Shown: in pieces, positions 19,539 through 27,449 of the stretch
Numbering within the stretch: the stretch's first letter is position 1
Layout: each line of letters begins with the position of its first letter
Assembly: GCA_004143605.1 (NCBI GenBank)
Contig: AWVY01000035.1
Location: 5,233-46,930, forward strand
Origin: Desulforamulus aquiferis
GTDB lineage: Bacteria > Bacillota > Desulfotomaculia > Desulfotomaculales > Desulfotomaculaceae
Direction: 5' to 3'
DNA: 41,698 nucleotides
Notes under the pieces: model-generated
Told to the model about the DNA's origin: nothing
The model's database searches: none
The model's input: only the letters and a program-made list of their open reading frames with translations
Position numbers and translations under genes: made by a program

Positions 19539-19545
19539 GAGAACG

Positions 19546-19902
19546 GTGTATTTGAACAACAAGTTAGGGTATTTAGGTTTTTTAGGCTTAATCGGATTAA
19601 TGGGATTGAAAGGTAATTTCTACTTTTTCGGATATTTCGGCTTCTTAGTCTACTTTAGATACTTTAAAGTAATCCCGGATGAGCTTTTTAAAGAGAATGT
19701 TCGAAAAGCGGCTTCACCAAGTTTTTTTCTTGGTATCACGATAAGTGCGCTTATAAGCGTTTATATTGCTTTAATGGATAATCCGAATTTTCAGGATGTA
19801 GCAAGTAGTTTGGCCATAGGTCTGGCAATGAACTTTGCCCTCCCGATTTTTGTGTTTACAGGGATTTTGCTATATTTGGAAACTCGAGAAGGCTGGCGGT
19901 AA
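19546..19902 (+). CDS. Small membrane protein (DUF3796-like)
   Basis: About 119 aa with three or four hydrophobic segments: [49 protein letters not shown] and [15 protein letters not shown]. The repeated GFLG/GLMG glycine pattern and following [12 protein letters not shown] are typical of DUF3796, a family often next to YozG-type regulators. GTG 19546 is chosen because GGAG lies nine bases before it; TTG 19531 would place the start inside the palindrome. Function unknown. The regulator gene begins five bases after its stop. Confidence 0.75.
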   Translation: MYLNNKLGYLGFLGLIGLMGLKGNFYFFGYFGFLVYFRYFKVIPDELFKENVRKAASPSFFLGITISALISVYIALMDNPNFQDVASSLAIGLAMNFALPIFVFTGILLYLETREGWR

Positions 19903-19907
19903 TTGCT

Positions 19908-20107
19908 ATGATTTTAAAGACAAAAATGAAAGAGTTTCGAGCAAAGTTAGGGATGAAACAAGAAGAGTTGGCCGAATTAGTCGGTGTAAGACGGGAGACA
20001 ATAGGTCATTTAGAAAACGGAAGTATAATCCATCTTTAAAGCTAGCCTTTGAGATAGCCAAAGTATTTGATACAACAGTGGAGGAACTATTTGAATTTTG
20101 TGATTAG
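19908..20107 (+). CDS. XRE-family regulator (YozG-like), one frameshift
   Basis: About 66 aa, a single HTH_3 domain: [31 protein letters not shown], then [19 protein letters not shown]. One A is missing near 20026 (GGAAAGTATAATCC read as GGAAGTATAATCC); restoring it gives [11 protein letters not shown]. It is a paralogue of the regulator at 9099-9296, here downstream of its membrane partner instead of upstream. Probable ligand: the 25-bp palindrome in front of the operon. Confidence 0.83.
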
Positions 20108-20134
20108 GGTGCCAGGCACTTAACTTATTAACTT
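20106..20134. repeat. 29-bp direct repeat, right copy
   Basis: Same 29 bp and same orientation as 14872-14900, placed directly at the stop of the XRE gene. The next 13 bp after it differ from the left copy. Confidence 0.85.
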
Positions 20135-20140
20135 ATAATT

Positions 20141-20176
20141 AAAAGCAGGACAGCTGAAGGGTTGTTCTGCTTTTAT
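20141..20176 (+). terminator. Terminator after the membrane protein/XRE pair
   Basis: AAAAGCAGGACA pairs with TGTTCTGCTTTT with one G-U, loop of about ten bases, followed by ATTGT. The stem is strong; the terminal T tract is part of the stem. Confidence 0.75.
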
Positions 20177-20330
20177 TGTCACAAAACAAGTGGATTTTTG
20201 TCATATTTTAAAGTTAATATTTAAAAATGTATAAATCTGGTCAGGATAAGCCTAAAGGATAAGTTGTTTTAAGCACAAGGTTAAAAACCTAGAAAAACAC
20301 GCCTTTACAAAAAAGGATTTTCTTACCTAT

Positions 20331-20337
20331 TGTCGAA
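20331..20337 (+). promoter_or_regulatory. Spo0A-box-like TGTCGAA before thpR
   Basis: Perfect TGTCGAA 27 bp upstream of the thpR start, after AAAAGGATTTTC. The 7-mer is expected several times by chance in a window of this size, so this is a candidate only. A second copy is upstream of dnaG. Confidence 0.3.
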
Positions 20338-20363
20338 TGATAAACAAGCAGAGGGGGCGAAAA

Positions 20364-20944
20364 ATGGAACTCCTTCGTTTATTTGTAGCCATTGATCTGC
20401 CAAGGGAGTTAAAAAAGAATATTTCACAGGTACAAAGACAATTAGCCCAAAAAAGTAAGGGTATTAAGTGGGTAGAAGATGTGAACTTACATCTTACACT
20501 TAAATTTCTTGGAGAGGTACCGACTGAGAGAAGAAACGACATCCACCTGGCAATAAAGGATTCAGTTCAGAAGATGAATTCCTTTAAACTGCAATTAAAG
20601 GGACTAGGGACCTTTGGTTCTCCGGGAAAACCTAATGTTATATGGATAGGCATAGAAGGCCAAAGGGAAAAATTGCTTAACTTGCATAATAGGCTAGATG
20701 CTAAGTTAAGCCATTTGGGTTTGGCAGGGAAAAAAGAAGGTATTCTCCCCACCTTACCTTGGGAAGGATCAAGGAAGGTGCTGTATTAAATGATATTCAG
20801 CGAGAAATTGATAGTCTAGGACAGAAAAATTTTGGTGAGTTGTCGGTAGCATCCATTGAATTATTCCAAAGTAAACTCACTCAGGCAGGACCAATTTATA
20901 AAATACTTGAAAGTACAGCATTAGAATGCCAGCCTCGGGTCTAA
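20364..20944 (+). CDS. thpR: RNA 2',3'-cyclic phosphodiesterase (LigT/ThpR), one frameshift
   Basis: 2H-phosphoesterase that hydrolyses 2',3'-cyclic phosphate ends of RNA. Both HxT motifs are present: HLTLKFLGEVP near residue 42 and SPHLTLGRIKE, the latter only after correcting a one-base loss near 20715-20730 (GREKRRY precedes it in the corrected frame). About 194 aa after correction, the usual size. ATG follows GAGGGGG. It starts FVAIDLPRELKKNI, typical for the family. Confidence 0.88.
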
Positions 20945-21043
20945 AGTTAGAATGGCAGGCATAATTTTTATATATCGGAGTATTTAGGGATATTAGCCAT
21001 CTTTCTGGCATTTCCCTTCTTAATATATAAGGAGGTAGAAACC

Positions 21044-21652
21044 ATGTTAGTAATTGGTTTGAATGGTAGTCCAAATAATGATGGCAACACGTTTTTTTTA
21101 CTCAAAGAGGCTCTAGGGGCAGCCAGTGAGCTGGGCGCGGAAACAAAGCTGATAAATGTAGCTCCCGCTGTGAAAACTCTTAATGAATTGTTTTGCGATG
21201 CTTGCACCACTCCCTGTGCGGGGGTTTGTTACCAAGGAACAAAGGTAGAGGAACTATTAAACCAACTTAAAGAGGCTGACGGAATAATTATGGCAAGCCC
21301 TGTTTACTTTGGAACTGTGGCCTCTCCCTTAAAGATTCTTTGGGATAAAACCAGAGCAATACGTAAGGAGAAGGCTTTGGTAGATGTTGTGGGTGCTGCA
21401 GTGGCGGTGGGTGGTTCCCGTTTCGGCGGGCAGGAAACTACCATCAGGGCAATGCAGGATATGATGTTGGTGCAAGGCATGACCATTGTAGGTGATGGTT
21501 CCTTTTTAGATGATGCAGGTCACCAGGGAGCCAGTGCCCAGAAGCCTTCAGATAAGGACCAGATAGGAATAAAGCGCAGCCAAATATTAGGCCGACGGGT
21601 GGCTGAAGTTGCCCAGGGGACAATGGCTTTAAGGGAAAGGAAAAAGGGGTAG
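21044..21652 (+). CDS. NADPH-dependent FMN reductase / iron-sulfur flavoprotein family
   Basis: Intact 202-aa flavodoxin-fold protein. The FMN phosphate loop is GLNGSPNNDGNT (5-16). A cysteine cluster CDACTTPCAGVC at about 50-61 resembles the compact Fe-S site of archaeal/clostridial iron-sulfur flavoproteins, and ASPVYFGTVASPLKILWD is the second flavin-binding loop. It probably transfers electrons in the cytoplasm; partner unknown. The ATG follows AAGGAGG. It ends six bases before dgt, implying cotranscription. Confidence 0.85.
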   Translation: MLVIGLNGSPNNDGNTFFLLKEALGAASELGAETKLINVAPAVKTLNELFCDACTTPCAGVCYQGTKVEELLNQLKEADGIIMASPVYFGTVASPLKILWDKTRAIRKEKALVDVVGAAVAVGGSRFGGQETTIRAMQDMMLVQGMTIVGDGSFLDDAGHQGASAQKPSDKDQIGIKRSQILGRRVAEVAQGTMALRERKKG

Positions 21653-21658
21653 TTCCCC

Positions 21659-22658
21659 ATGGAAATCAGGCTGCAAACTGAGGAACTTGAGAGGCAGCTG
21701 CTGTCCCCCTATGCCTGCCGCAGCGTTGATAGCAAGGGGAGGGAGAAATTTGAGGAACAATGCCCCATTCGCACGTTGTTTCAGAGGGATAGGGATAGGA
21801 TTATCCACTCAAAGGCCTTTCGTAGGTTGAAGCACAAAACCCAGGTGTTTATTATCCCTGAGGGAGATCATTATAGGACGAGATTAACCCATACCCTTGA
21901 AGTAGCTCAGATTGCCAAAACTTGTGCCAAGGCCCTTCGCCTTAATGAAGATTTAACCGAGGCAATTGCCATGGGTCATGATCTAGGGCATACACCTTTG
22001 GTCACGCAGGGGAGCAGTCCTAGATAAGGTTTATCCACCGGGCTTTAAGCACAATGAACAAAGTCTTCGTATCATAGACAAACTGGAAGGTCACAGTGGT
22101 TTAAACCTAACCTGGGAGGTGCGGGACGGGGTATTAAATCATACCGGTCCAAATAAGCCAGCCACCTTAGAAGGCCAAGTGGTCAAAATTGCAGATCGCA
22201 TTGCCTATATTAATCATGACATAGATGATGCATTGCGTGCCGGTGTCTTGGACAGGGAGGATTTGCCTGGGAGTTGCTTGGAAATACTTGGACATCGTCA
22301 TAGTCAGAGAATTAATACTATGGTATTAGATTTAATTAAATCCAGCCAGGGCAAGTCTGAAATTTGCATGAGTACACAGGTTAAGCAGGCCATGGACAGA
22401 TTAAGGAGTTTTATGTTTAACAATGTGTATATAGGTTCTGAGGCTAAAACTGAAGAAAGTAAGGCTAGGCACCTGGTGGAAAATCTATATTTCTACTTTT
22501 TAAATAATCCAAATAAAATTCCTGGAGATGTATTGAGCAGGGCTGAGCAGGAAGGCATCCCCAGGGTTATTGTAGATTATATTGCCGGAATGACTGATCG
22601 CTTTGCAGTTGCCCAATATAAAAATTTATATATACCGCACGGTTTTCCCTTAGGTTAA
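21659..22658 (+). CDS. dgt: dGTPase-like deoxynucleotide triphosphohydrolase, two frameshifts
   Basis: HD-domain enzyme that cleaves dNTPs to nucleoside and triphosphate. [25 protein letters not shown] and [16 protein letters not shown] carry the metal-binding His/Asp set; the last is readable only after restoring one T near 22003 (CCTTTTGG) and one G near 22018 (CAGGTCC). [19 protein letters not shown] and the C-terminal helical part follow. Corrected length is about 334 aa. Placement immediately upstream of dnaG-sigA is common in Peptococcaceae. Substrate preference (dGTP or other) cannot be read from sequence. Confidence 0.9.
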
Positions 22659-22866
22659 TATTATTTTGATATATTCATTGAAAATATTGGCAATAATAAA
22701 GTTGTTGCCCTTGAAAAATTGTCGAAGTAATGCAGGATATTTTCAAGGGATAGCGAATAGTCTTTAAACTGTAGCCTCAATTACGTGGTGATTCCATTAG
22801 CAGGAAAAAATCCCTTTATGGAGAAACTTTACTATAATAACTGTTTTTTTTCAAGGGTGGTTTAAC
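22659..22866. promoter_or_regulatory. Promoter region of dnaG-sigA with inverted repeat and 0A-like box
   Basis: 208 bp without a gene. CCCTTGAAAA (about 22708-22717) and TTTTCAAGGG (about 22741-22750) form a 10-bp inverted repeat that encloses TGTCGAA at 22720-22726, a perfect Spo0A-box heptamer. GTCTTTAAACTG and TTTACTATAATAAC further right could be promoter elements. Sporulation control of the dnaG-sigA operon is known in Bacillus; here it is inference. Confidence 0.4.
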
Positions 22867-24689
22867 ATGGGGTCATATATCCCGGATGAGGTAGTTGAGG
22901 ACATAAGACAAAGAACCGACATTGTGGAAGTAGTATCCCAGTATTTGACGCTGGAGCGGCGTGGCAAAAACCTGTTAGCCCTTTGCCCCTTTCACCAAGA
23001 GAAAACGCCTTCCTTCAATGTTAATCCAGAGAAGCAAATATTTCATTGCTTTGGCTGTGGAGTTGGAGGAAACGTTTTTAAATTTCTTATGATGGTGGAA
23101 GGTGTTTCTTTCCCTGACGCAGTAAGAACACTGGGGGCTAAGGCGGGGATTACAGTCCCAGAACGATATTCCCCGGCTGATACAGCACAAAAAAGTAAAA
23201 AAGAAAGGGCTTGGGAAATCTACGGACTTAGCAGGGAGTATTACCGCTTGCTGTTATCAAAGGAAGTTGGACAAAGGGCCATGCAGTATTTGGTAAAGCG
23301 TAATTTGACCAAGACTTCCCAAGAGACCTTTCAATTGGGATATGCTCCAGCAGGTTGGGATGCTTTAACCAAATATCTTCTCTCAAAGGGCGTTTCCAAG
23401 GATGAATTGATAAAGTTGGGATTAGCCCAGAGCAAAGAGAATGGCTGCTATGATCGGTTTAGGGACAGGGTTATATTTCCCATTTGGGATTCCCAGGTCG
23501 AGTAGTCGGATTTGGTGGCAGAACAATGGGCGATGACCCACCTAAATACCTTAACTCTCCCGAGGGTGAGTATTTTAATAAAGGCAAGCTTTTATACGCC
23601 TTGCACATTTCACGAAGGGGGATTCGAGAGCAGGGTTTCGCAGTACTTTTGGAAGGTTATATTGATGTGGTTTCTGTTTACCAGCGTGGGGTCACAAATG
23701 CGGTTGCCTCCCTGGGGACAGCCTTTACTAGGGAACAGGGCAGACTTTTAATGAGCTACACCCATAATGTGGTTATTGCATATGATGGAGATGCGGCGGG
23801 TGTTAAAGCAGCCATTAGGGCTGCTGAAATTCTTCAAGAACTAGGGTGTAAGGCTACCATAGCGACTATTCCTGACGGTATGGATCCTGATGATTTTATT
23901 CAGGCCCAGGGACTAGAAGGATGGTCAAATATGATTGCTAGGGCATTACCTCTAGTTCAAATTAAACTGTTACAGGCTGTAAAACAATACGGAATTGGTA
24001 ACAGTGCATCTAAACAAAGGATACTTCAGGAGGTGCTACCCAATTTGGCTGCGGTGGCCAGTTCAATAGAATTAGAAGAAGCAGTTCAACATACGGCCAC
24101 AGTTTTACAGGTCAATTGGGAAACTGTTCTTGATGAAATAAAAAGCTATAGGATAAATAACAGGAAAAAATCCCAATTTAGGGATATTTCTTCAAAAGAT
24201 AGCCATAATATAGCAAGTAATTCCAATAACCAGCATTCTAAAAGGCCTGCCGATGCCAGGGCTACTGCAGAGGCAAACCTTATTAGACTGGCCTTGGAGG
24301 ATAAAAGTTGGCTCAACCGAATTAATCAGGAGCTTGGAAGAGAATTTTTTCAAGACCCGGATTACCAGTTAATATACCGAACAATTTTGGATTTAGAAGC
24401 AGATGGAGTTTCAGCAACAATATATACAAGGCTTGGGGAAAAACAGCAAAGAATATATAGTGAGCTTTTGGTTCAAGATATTCCAGGACAAAACCTGGAA
24501 CAGGTTTTTGCTGACTTAGTCAAAGCTATTAAAAAAACTGGAAACAAGGCAAGACTGGCAAATCTATTAGAACAATTGGCTACGGCCGAACGAGCAGGAG
24601 ATGCCGAAAAAGTTTTTATGCTTCGTCGGGAAATAAACTTATCAATTTCGAAATCCGAGGGGCCGAAAGGGGAGTGGCAACGTGAGTGA
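22867..24689 (+). CDS. dnaG: DNA primase, one frameshift near 23497
   Basis: Makes RNA primers for replication. The N-terminal CHC2 zinc finger has C40-H43 ([11 protein letters not shown]) and C61-C64 (HCFGCG). The RNA polymerase domain contains [19 protein letters not shown], the TOPRIM acidic motifs LLEGYIDVV and AYDGDAAG, and a C-terminal DnaB-helicase interaction domain. One G is missing at about 23497 (CAGGGTCGA read as CAGGTCGA). Corrected length about 608 aa, normal. ATG lies in a weak context after AAGGGTGG. It overlaps sigA by 8 bp. Confidence 0.97.
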
Positions 24690-25780
24690 GGAAATAAAAG
24701 TTGAGCAAGTGAAAGAACTCGTAGAGAAGGGCAAAAAACGAGGCGTCCTTACATATAGCGAAATAATGGATGGTTTGCAGGGAACAGAACTCACGCCTGA
24801 GCAAATTGATGACATTTATGAAAAATTAGCAGGTATGGGTATTGAGGTTGTCCCTGAGGTAACCGATCTTGAGCCACTGGAAGTAGATGAGACTACAGAA
24901 GCTACCCCCGAAGAGGTTGAAGTTGAGTTAGATTTGTCTATTCCTGAAGGTATCGGCATAGATGATCCCGTACGAATGTATCTAAAGGAAATCGGGCGCG
25001 TTCCTTTGCTTTCACCTGAGGAAGAAGTAGAGCTAGCCAAACGAATGGAATTAGGGGATGAAGAGGCTAAGCGTCGCTTAGCAGAGGCCAACCTCCGTTT
25101 GGTGGTTAGCATTGCAAAGCGCTATGTTGGCCGGGGCATGCTGTTTCTTGACTTAATCCAGGAGGGCAATTTAGGACTTATCAAGGCTGTAGAAAAGTTT
25201 GATTTCCGTAAAGGCTTTAAATTTAGCACCTATGCAACCTGGTGGATTCGACAGGCTATAACCAGGGCCATTGCTGATCAGGCCCGTACAATACGTATTC
25301 CGGTACACATGGTTGAAACCATAAACAAACTTATACGAGTTTCCCGCCAGCTTCTTCAGGAATTGGGTCGTGAGCCAAGCCCTGAAGAAATTGCCAAGGA
25401 AATGGAAATTTCCGGTGAAAAGGTCCGGGAAATTATGAAAATAGCCCAGGAACCAGTATCCTTGGAAACACCTATTGGTGAGGAGGAAGACTCTCACCTG
25501 GGAGATTTTATTGAGGATGCCGATGCCAGGCACCTGCGGAAGAGGCTTCCTTTACTCTATTGAGAGAGCAGCTTGATGAGGTTCTGAAGACCTTAACAGA
25601 CCGTGAACAAAAGGTGCTTCGCTTAAGATTTGGCTTGGATGATGGAAGGGCACGCACCCTGGAAGAAGTGGGTCAAAATTTGGCGTAACCAGGGAACGCA
25701 TTAGACAGATCGAAGCAAAGACCCTGCGCAAGCTGCGTCATCCCAGTCGGAGTAAAAAGCTTAAGGATTACCTTGATTAA
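24682..25780 (+). CDS. sigA: RNA polymerase primary sigma factor, two frameshifts
   Basis: Housekeeping sigma-70. Region 1.1-like acidic N-terminus, region 1.2 [21 protein letters not shown], region 2 with [30 protein letters not shown] and [17 protein letters not shown], region 3 [13 protein letters not shown], region 4 [15 protein letters not shown] and [18 protein letters not shown]. Losses near 25528 (AGGGCACC read as AGGCACC) and near 25676 (CAAAAATTTGG shortened) cut region 3/4 off; the corrected protein is 366 aa and ends [11 protein letters not shown] start, overlapping dnaG by 8 bp. It is the classic end of the macromolecular-synthesis operon. Confidence 0.97.
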
Positions 25781-25902
25781 GCTTGATATTGAATAGAAGC
25801 TGTCCAATCTTTATAAAAAATGCAAAAACTAATAAATTTAAATGCATTTGCATGTTGACCTGGTAAACCTGTTTTAGTATAATAACTCTTGCATGGTGAT
25901 GC

Positions 25903-25977
25903 TCCTCGATAGCTCAATGGTAGAGCAACCGGCTGTTAACCGGTAGGTTGTAGGTTCGAATCCTACTCGGGGAGCCA
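25903..25977 (+). tRNA. tRNA-Asn (GTT)
   Basis: Full cloverleaf: acceptor TCCTCGA/TCGGGGA, D-arm AGCTCAATGGTAGAGC, anticodon loop CTGTTAA with GTT, T-arm GTAGG-TTCGAAT-CCTAC, encoded CCA. First of a four-tRNA cluster after sigA. Confidence 0.97.
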
Positions 25978-25985
25978 ATATTATC

Positions 25986-26059
25986 GGGCCTATAGCTCAA
26001 TGGTAGAGCATCCGGCTCATAACCGGCTGGTTCCAGGTTCGAATCCTGTGGGCCCACCA
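25986..26059 (+). tRNA. tRNA-Met (CAT), one T-arm base missing
   Basis: Acceptor GGGCCTA/TGGGCCC, anticodon loop CTCATAA with CAT, encoded CCA. The T-stem reads CCAGG-TTCGAAT-CCTG then enters the acceptor, one base short; CCTGG is expected. It is an elongator-type molecule, since the first pair is G-C. The missing G fits the general base-loss error in this window. Confidence 0.93.
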
Positions 26060-26098
26060 CTTTGAATCCTTACTGGTGGCATTTACAAAATTTAATAC

Positions 26099-26174
26099 GG
26101 CCCCTTGGTCAAGTGGTCTAAGACACCGCCCTTTCACGGCGGTAACACGGGTTCGAATCCCGTAGGGGTCACCA
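26099..26174 (+). tRNA. tRNA-Glu (TTC)
   Basis: Acceptor GGCCCCT/AGGGGTC, anticodon loop CTTTCAC with TTC, T-arm ACGGG-TTCGAAT-CCCGT, encoded CCA. Confidence 0.97.
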
Positions 26175-26179
26175 TATAA

Positions 26180-26255
<76 letters not shown>

Positions 26256-26258
26256 ATC

Positions 26259-26287
26259 AAACCTCACTAAAGCATGTGAGGTTTTTT
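26259..26287 (+). terminator. Terminator of the tRNA cluster
   Basis: AAACCTCAC pairs with GTGAGGTTT around TAAAGCAT, followed by TTT. Confidence 0.9.
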
Positions 26288-26310
26288 GCTGTTTTAGAAT
26301 GAGAAAAATG

Positions 26311-26359
26311 CAGGGACGGCTCTTTTGCTCCTTGAAAGGAAGTAAAAGAGCCGTCCCTG
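26311..26359. repeat. REP-like palindromic element
   Basis: CAGGGACGGCTCTTTT (26311-26326) and AAAAGAGCCGTCCCTG (26344-26359) are exact 16-bp inverted arms, extended imperfectly toward a GAAA loop. The GGGACGGnTCTTTT type of palindrome is widespread in Firmicutes and associated with REP-type transposases (from memory); no such transposase lies in this window. It could also terminate the regulator gene on the minus strand. Confidence 0.7.
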
Positions 26360-26361
26360 GG

Positions 26362-27077
26362 TCAGGATTGCTCAGAATCTTTATTATTTCTCAGGGTGGT
26401 CAATACACTGCTTAGATGTTCTTCCATGGTCTTTTTTGCTTCATCCGGCCTACGTTCTACGATGGCGGTTAAGACCTTTTCGTGTTCGTCAATGGAACGA
26501 AGGGCGCGTCCAGGAATGGTATGGGTTTCGTCAGAGGTTGTTTCGAGAAGATTTAAGATATTTTCAGTCATCATGGCTACTACCGGGTTCTGGGAGGCTT
26601 CAGCAATACACAAATGAAAATTACGGTTTAAATCTACGAAACGGTCTGCATAGTCGACTGGGTCCACACTTCTAGCCTCTTCAAGAAGACTTCTAATTCT
26701 CTGGTAGTCTTCTTCGGTACAGCGCTCAGCGGCCCAGAAGGCCGAAGCCTTTTCTAATAGGATCCTTACCTCATATATGTGTTCTAAGGTTTCAAGGTTG
26801 TATGACAGAAGACTGGAAAGCTGTCTGCCAACTGCATTGCTGTCCACTGTGGAAACGAAAATGCCCACACCGTGCTTGACCTCTAGAAGGCCGATGCCAG
26901 CAAGGTTTTCACGGCATCTCGTATTACAGTCCTACTGACGCCAAACTTTTCAGCCATCAATCTTTCAGTGGGTAGACGGTCGCCAGGCTTTAATTTTCCT
27001 TTAGCTATAAGGTTTTGAATATAACCAGCAACCTCATTTCTCAGGGATTCGCTGCGACCAATACGATTATCAAACAA
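26362..27077 (-). CDS. FadR-type GntR regulator of the sulfolactate locus, one frameshift
   Basis: About 239 aa. N-terminal winged helix (SLRNEVAGYIQNLIAKGKLKPGDRLPTERLMAEKFGVSRTVIRDAVKTL) and C-terminal all-helical FCD ligand domain (EVRILLEKASAFWAAER, DLNRNFHLCIAEAS, DEHEKVLTAIVERRPDEAKKTMEEHL). The two parts join when one base is restored near 26880 (GLLEVKHGVGIFVS). TTG 27077 is nine bases behind CGGGAG; the longer open frame upstream lacks a start signal. It is divergent from slcC. Palindromic GGTAATACC in both promoters is its likely operator; sulfolactate or sulfopyruvate the likely effector (inference). Confidence 0.86.
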
Positions 27078-27108
27078 GGATATCAACTCCCGCGTTATAA
27101 AATGGCAT

Positions 27109-27119
27109 TGGTAATACCA
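27109..27119. promoter_or_regulatory. Candidate operator TGGTAATACCA at the regulator promoter
   Basis: TGGTAATACCA is palindromic about its central A and lies about 32 bp upstream of the regulator's TTG, just downstream of a minus-strand promoter-like TTGTGT-18-TATGAT. It shares GGTAATACCA with the slcC promoter operator, consistent with autoregulation by a FadR-family protein. Confidence 0.6.
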
Positions 27120-27260
27120 CACCCGTATCATACTATATAACTTACCCAAGACACAACTTGTTTTTGTAAAGGAACATATATCCAATGCAAACAAACTTGT
27201 CCCCAAAAAGGGAATAAACTGTCGAAATAGCAAGATTGAAATAGTTATTTATTGAACATA

Positions 27261-27274
27261 GTCACCTGGGTGAC
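27261..27274. promoter_or_regulatory. Palindrome GTCACCTGGGTGAC upstream of the slcC promoter
   Basis: GTCACC and GGTGAC are perfect arms around TG, ten bases before the -35. The location suits an activator, and the arm resembles half-sites of CRP/FNR-family proteins in reversed order. Identity of the binding protein is unknown. Confidence 0.4.
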
Positions 27275-27283
27275 ATTTTGGGT

Positions 27284-27339
27284 TTGACGGAGATAGGGAG
27301 AAAAGGTACAATGTAATAGGTAATACCACATACCTATTA
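27284..27339 (+). promoter_or_regulatory. slcC operon promoter with operator over the start site
   Basis: TTGACG (27284-27289), 17-bp spacer, TACAAT (27307-27312) is a good sigma-A promoter. TAATAGGTA (27314-27322) and TACCTATTA (27331-27339) are perfect 9-bp inverted arms covering the predicted start site, with GGTAATACC at 27319-27327 inside. Binding there would block transcription, so the FadR-type protein should be a repressor. Confidence 0.7.
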
Positions 27340-27449
27340 CTTTATACCTTACTACATACATGCAATAAACTATAGGTGTGGATGAAATTAAACAAATTTA
27401 CTTAAACTAGAACAACCAAGTCATAATTGTAAAAAACGAGGTGACTAGT

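Noticed and set aside
8883-20340. Prophage or integrative element with integrase
   Set aside because: No integrase, transposase, capsid, portal or conjugation gene is visible in the block.
27220-27226. TGTCGAA in the slcC upstream region as a Spo0A box
   Set aside because: The heptamer is expected by chance several times per window and here lacks supporting context.
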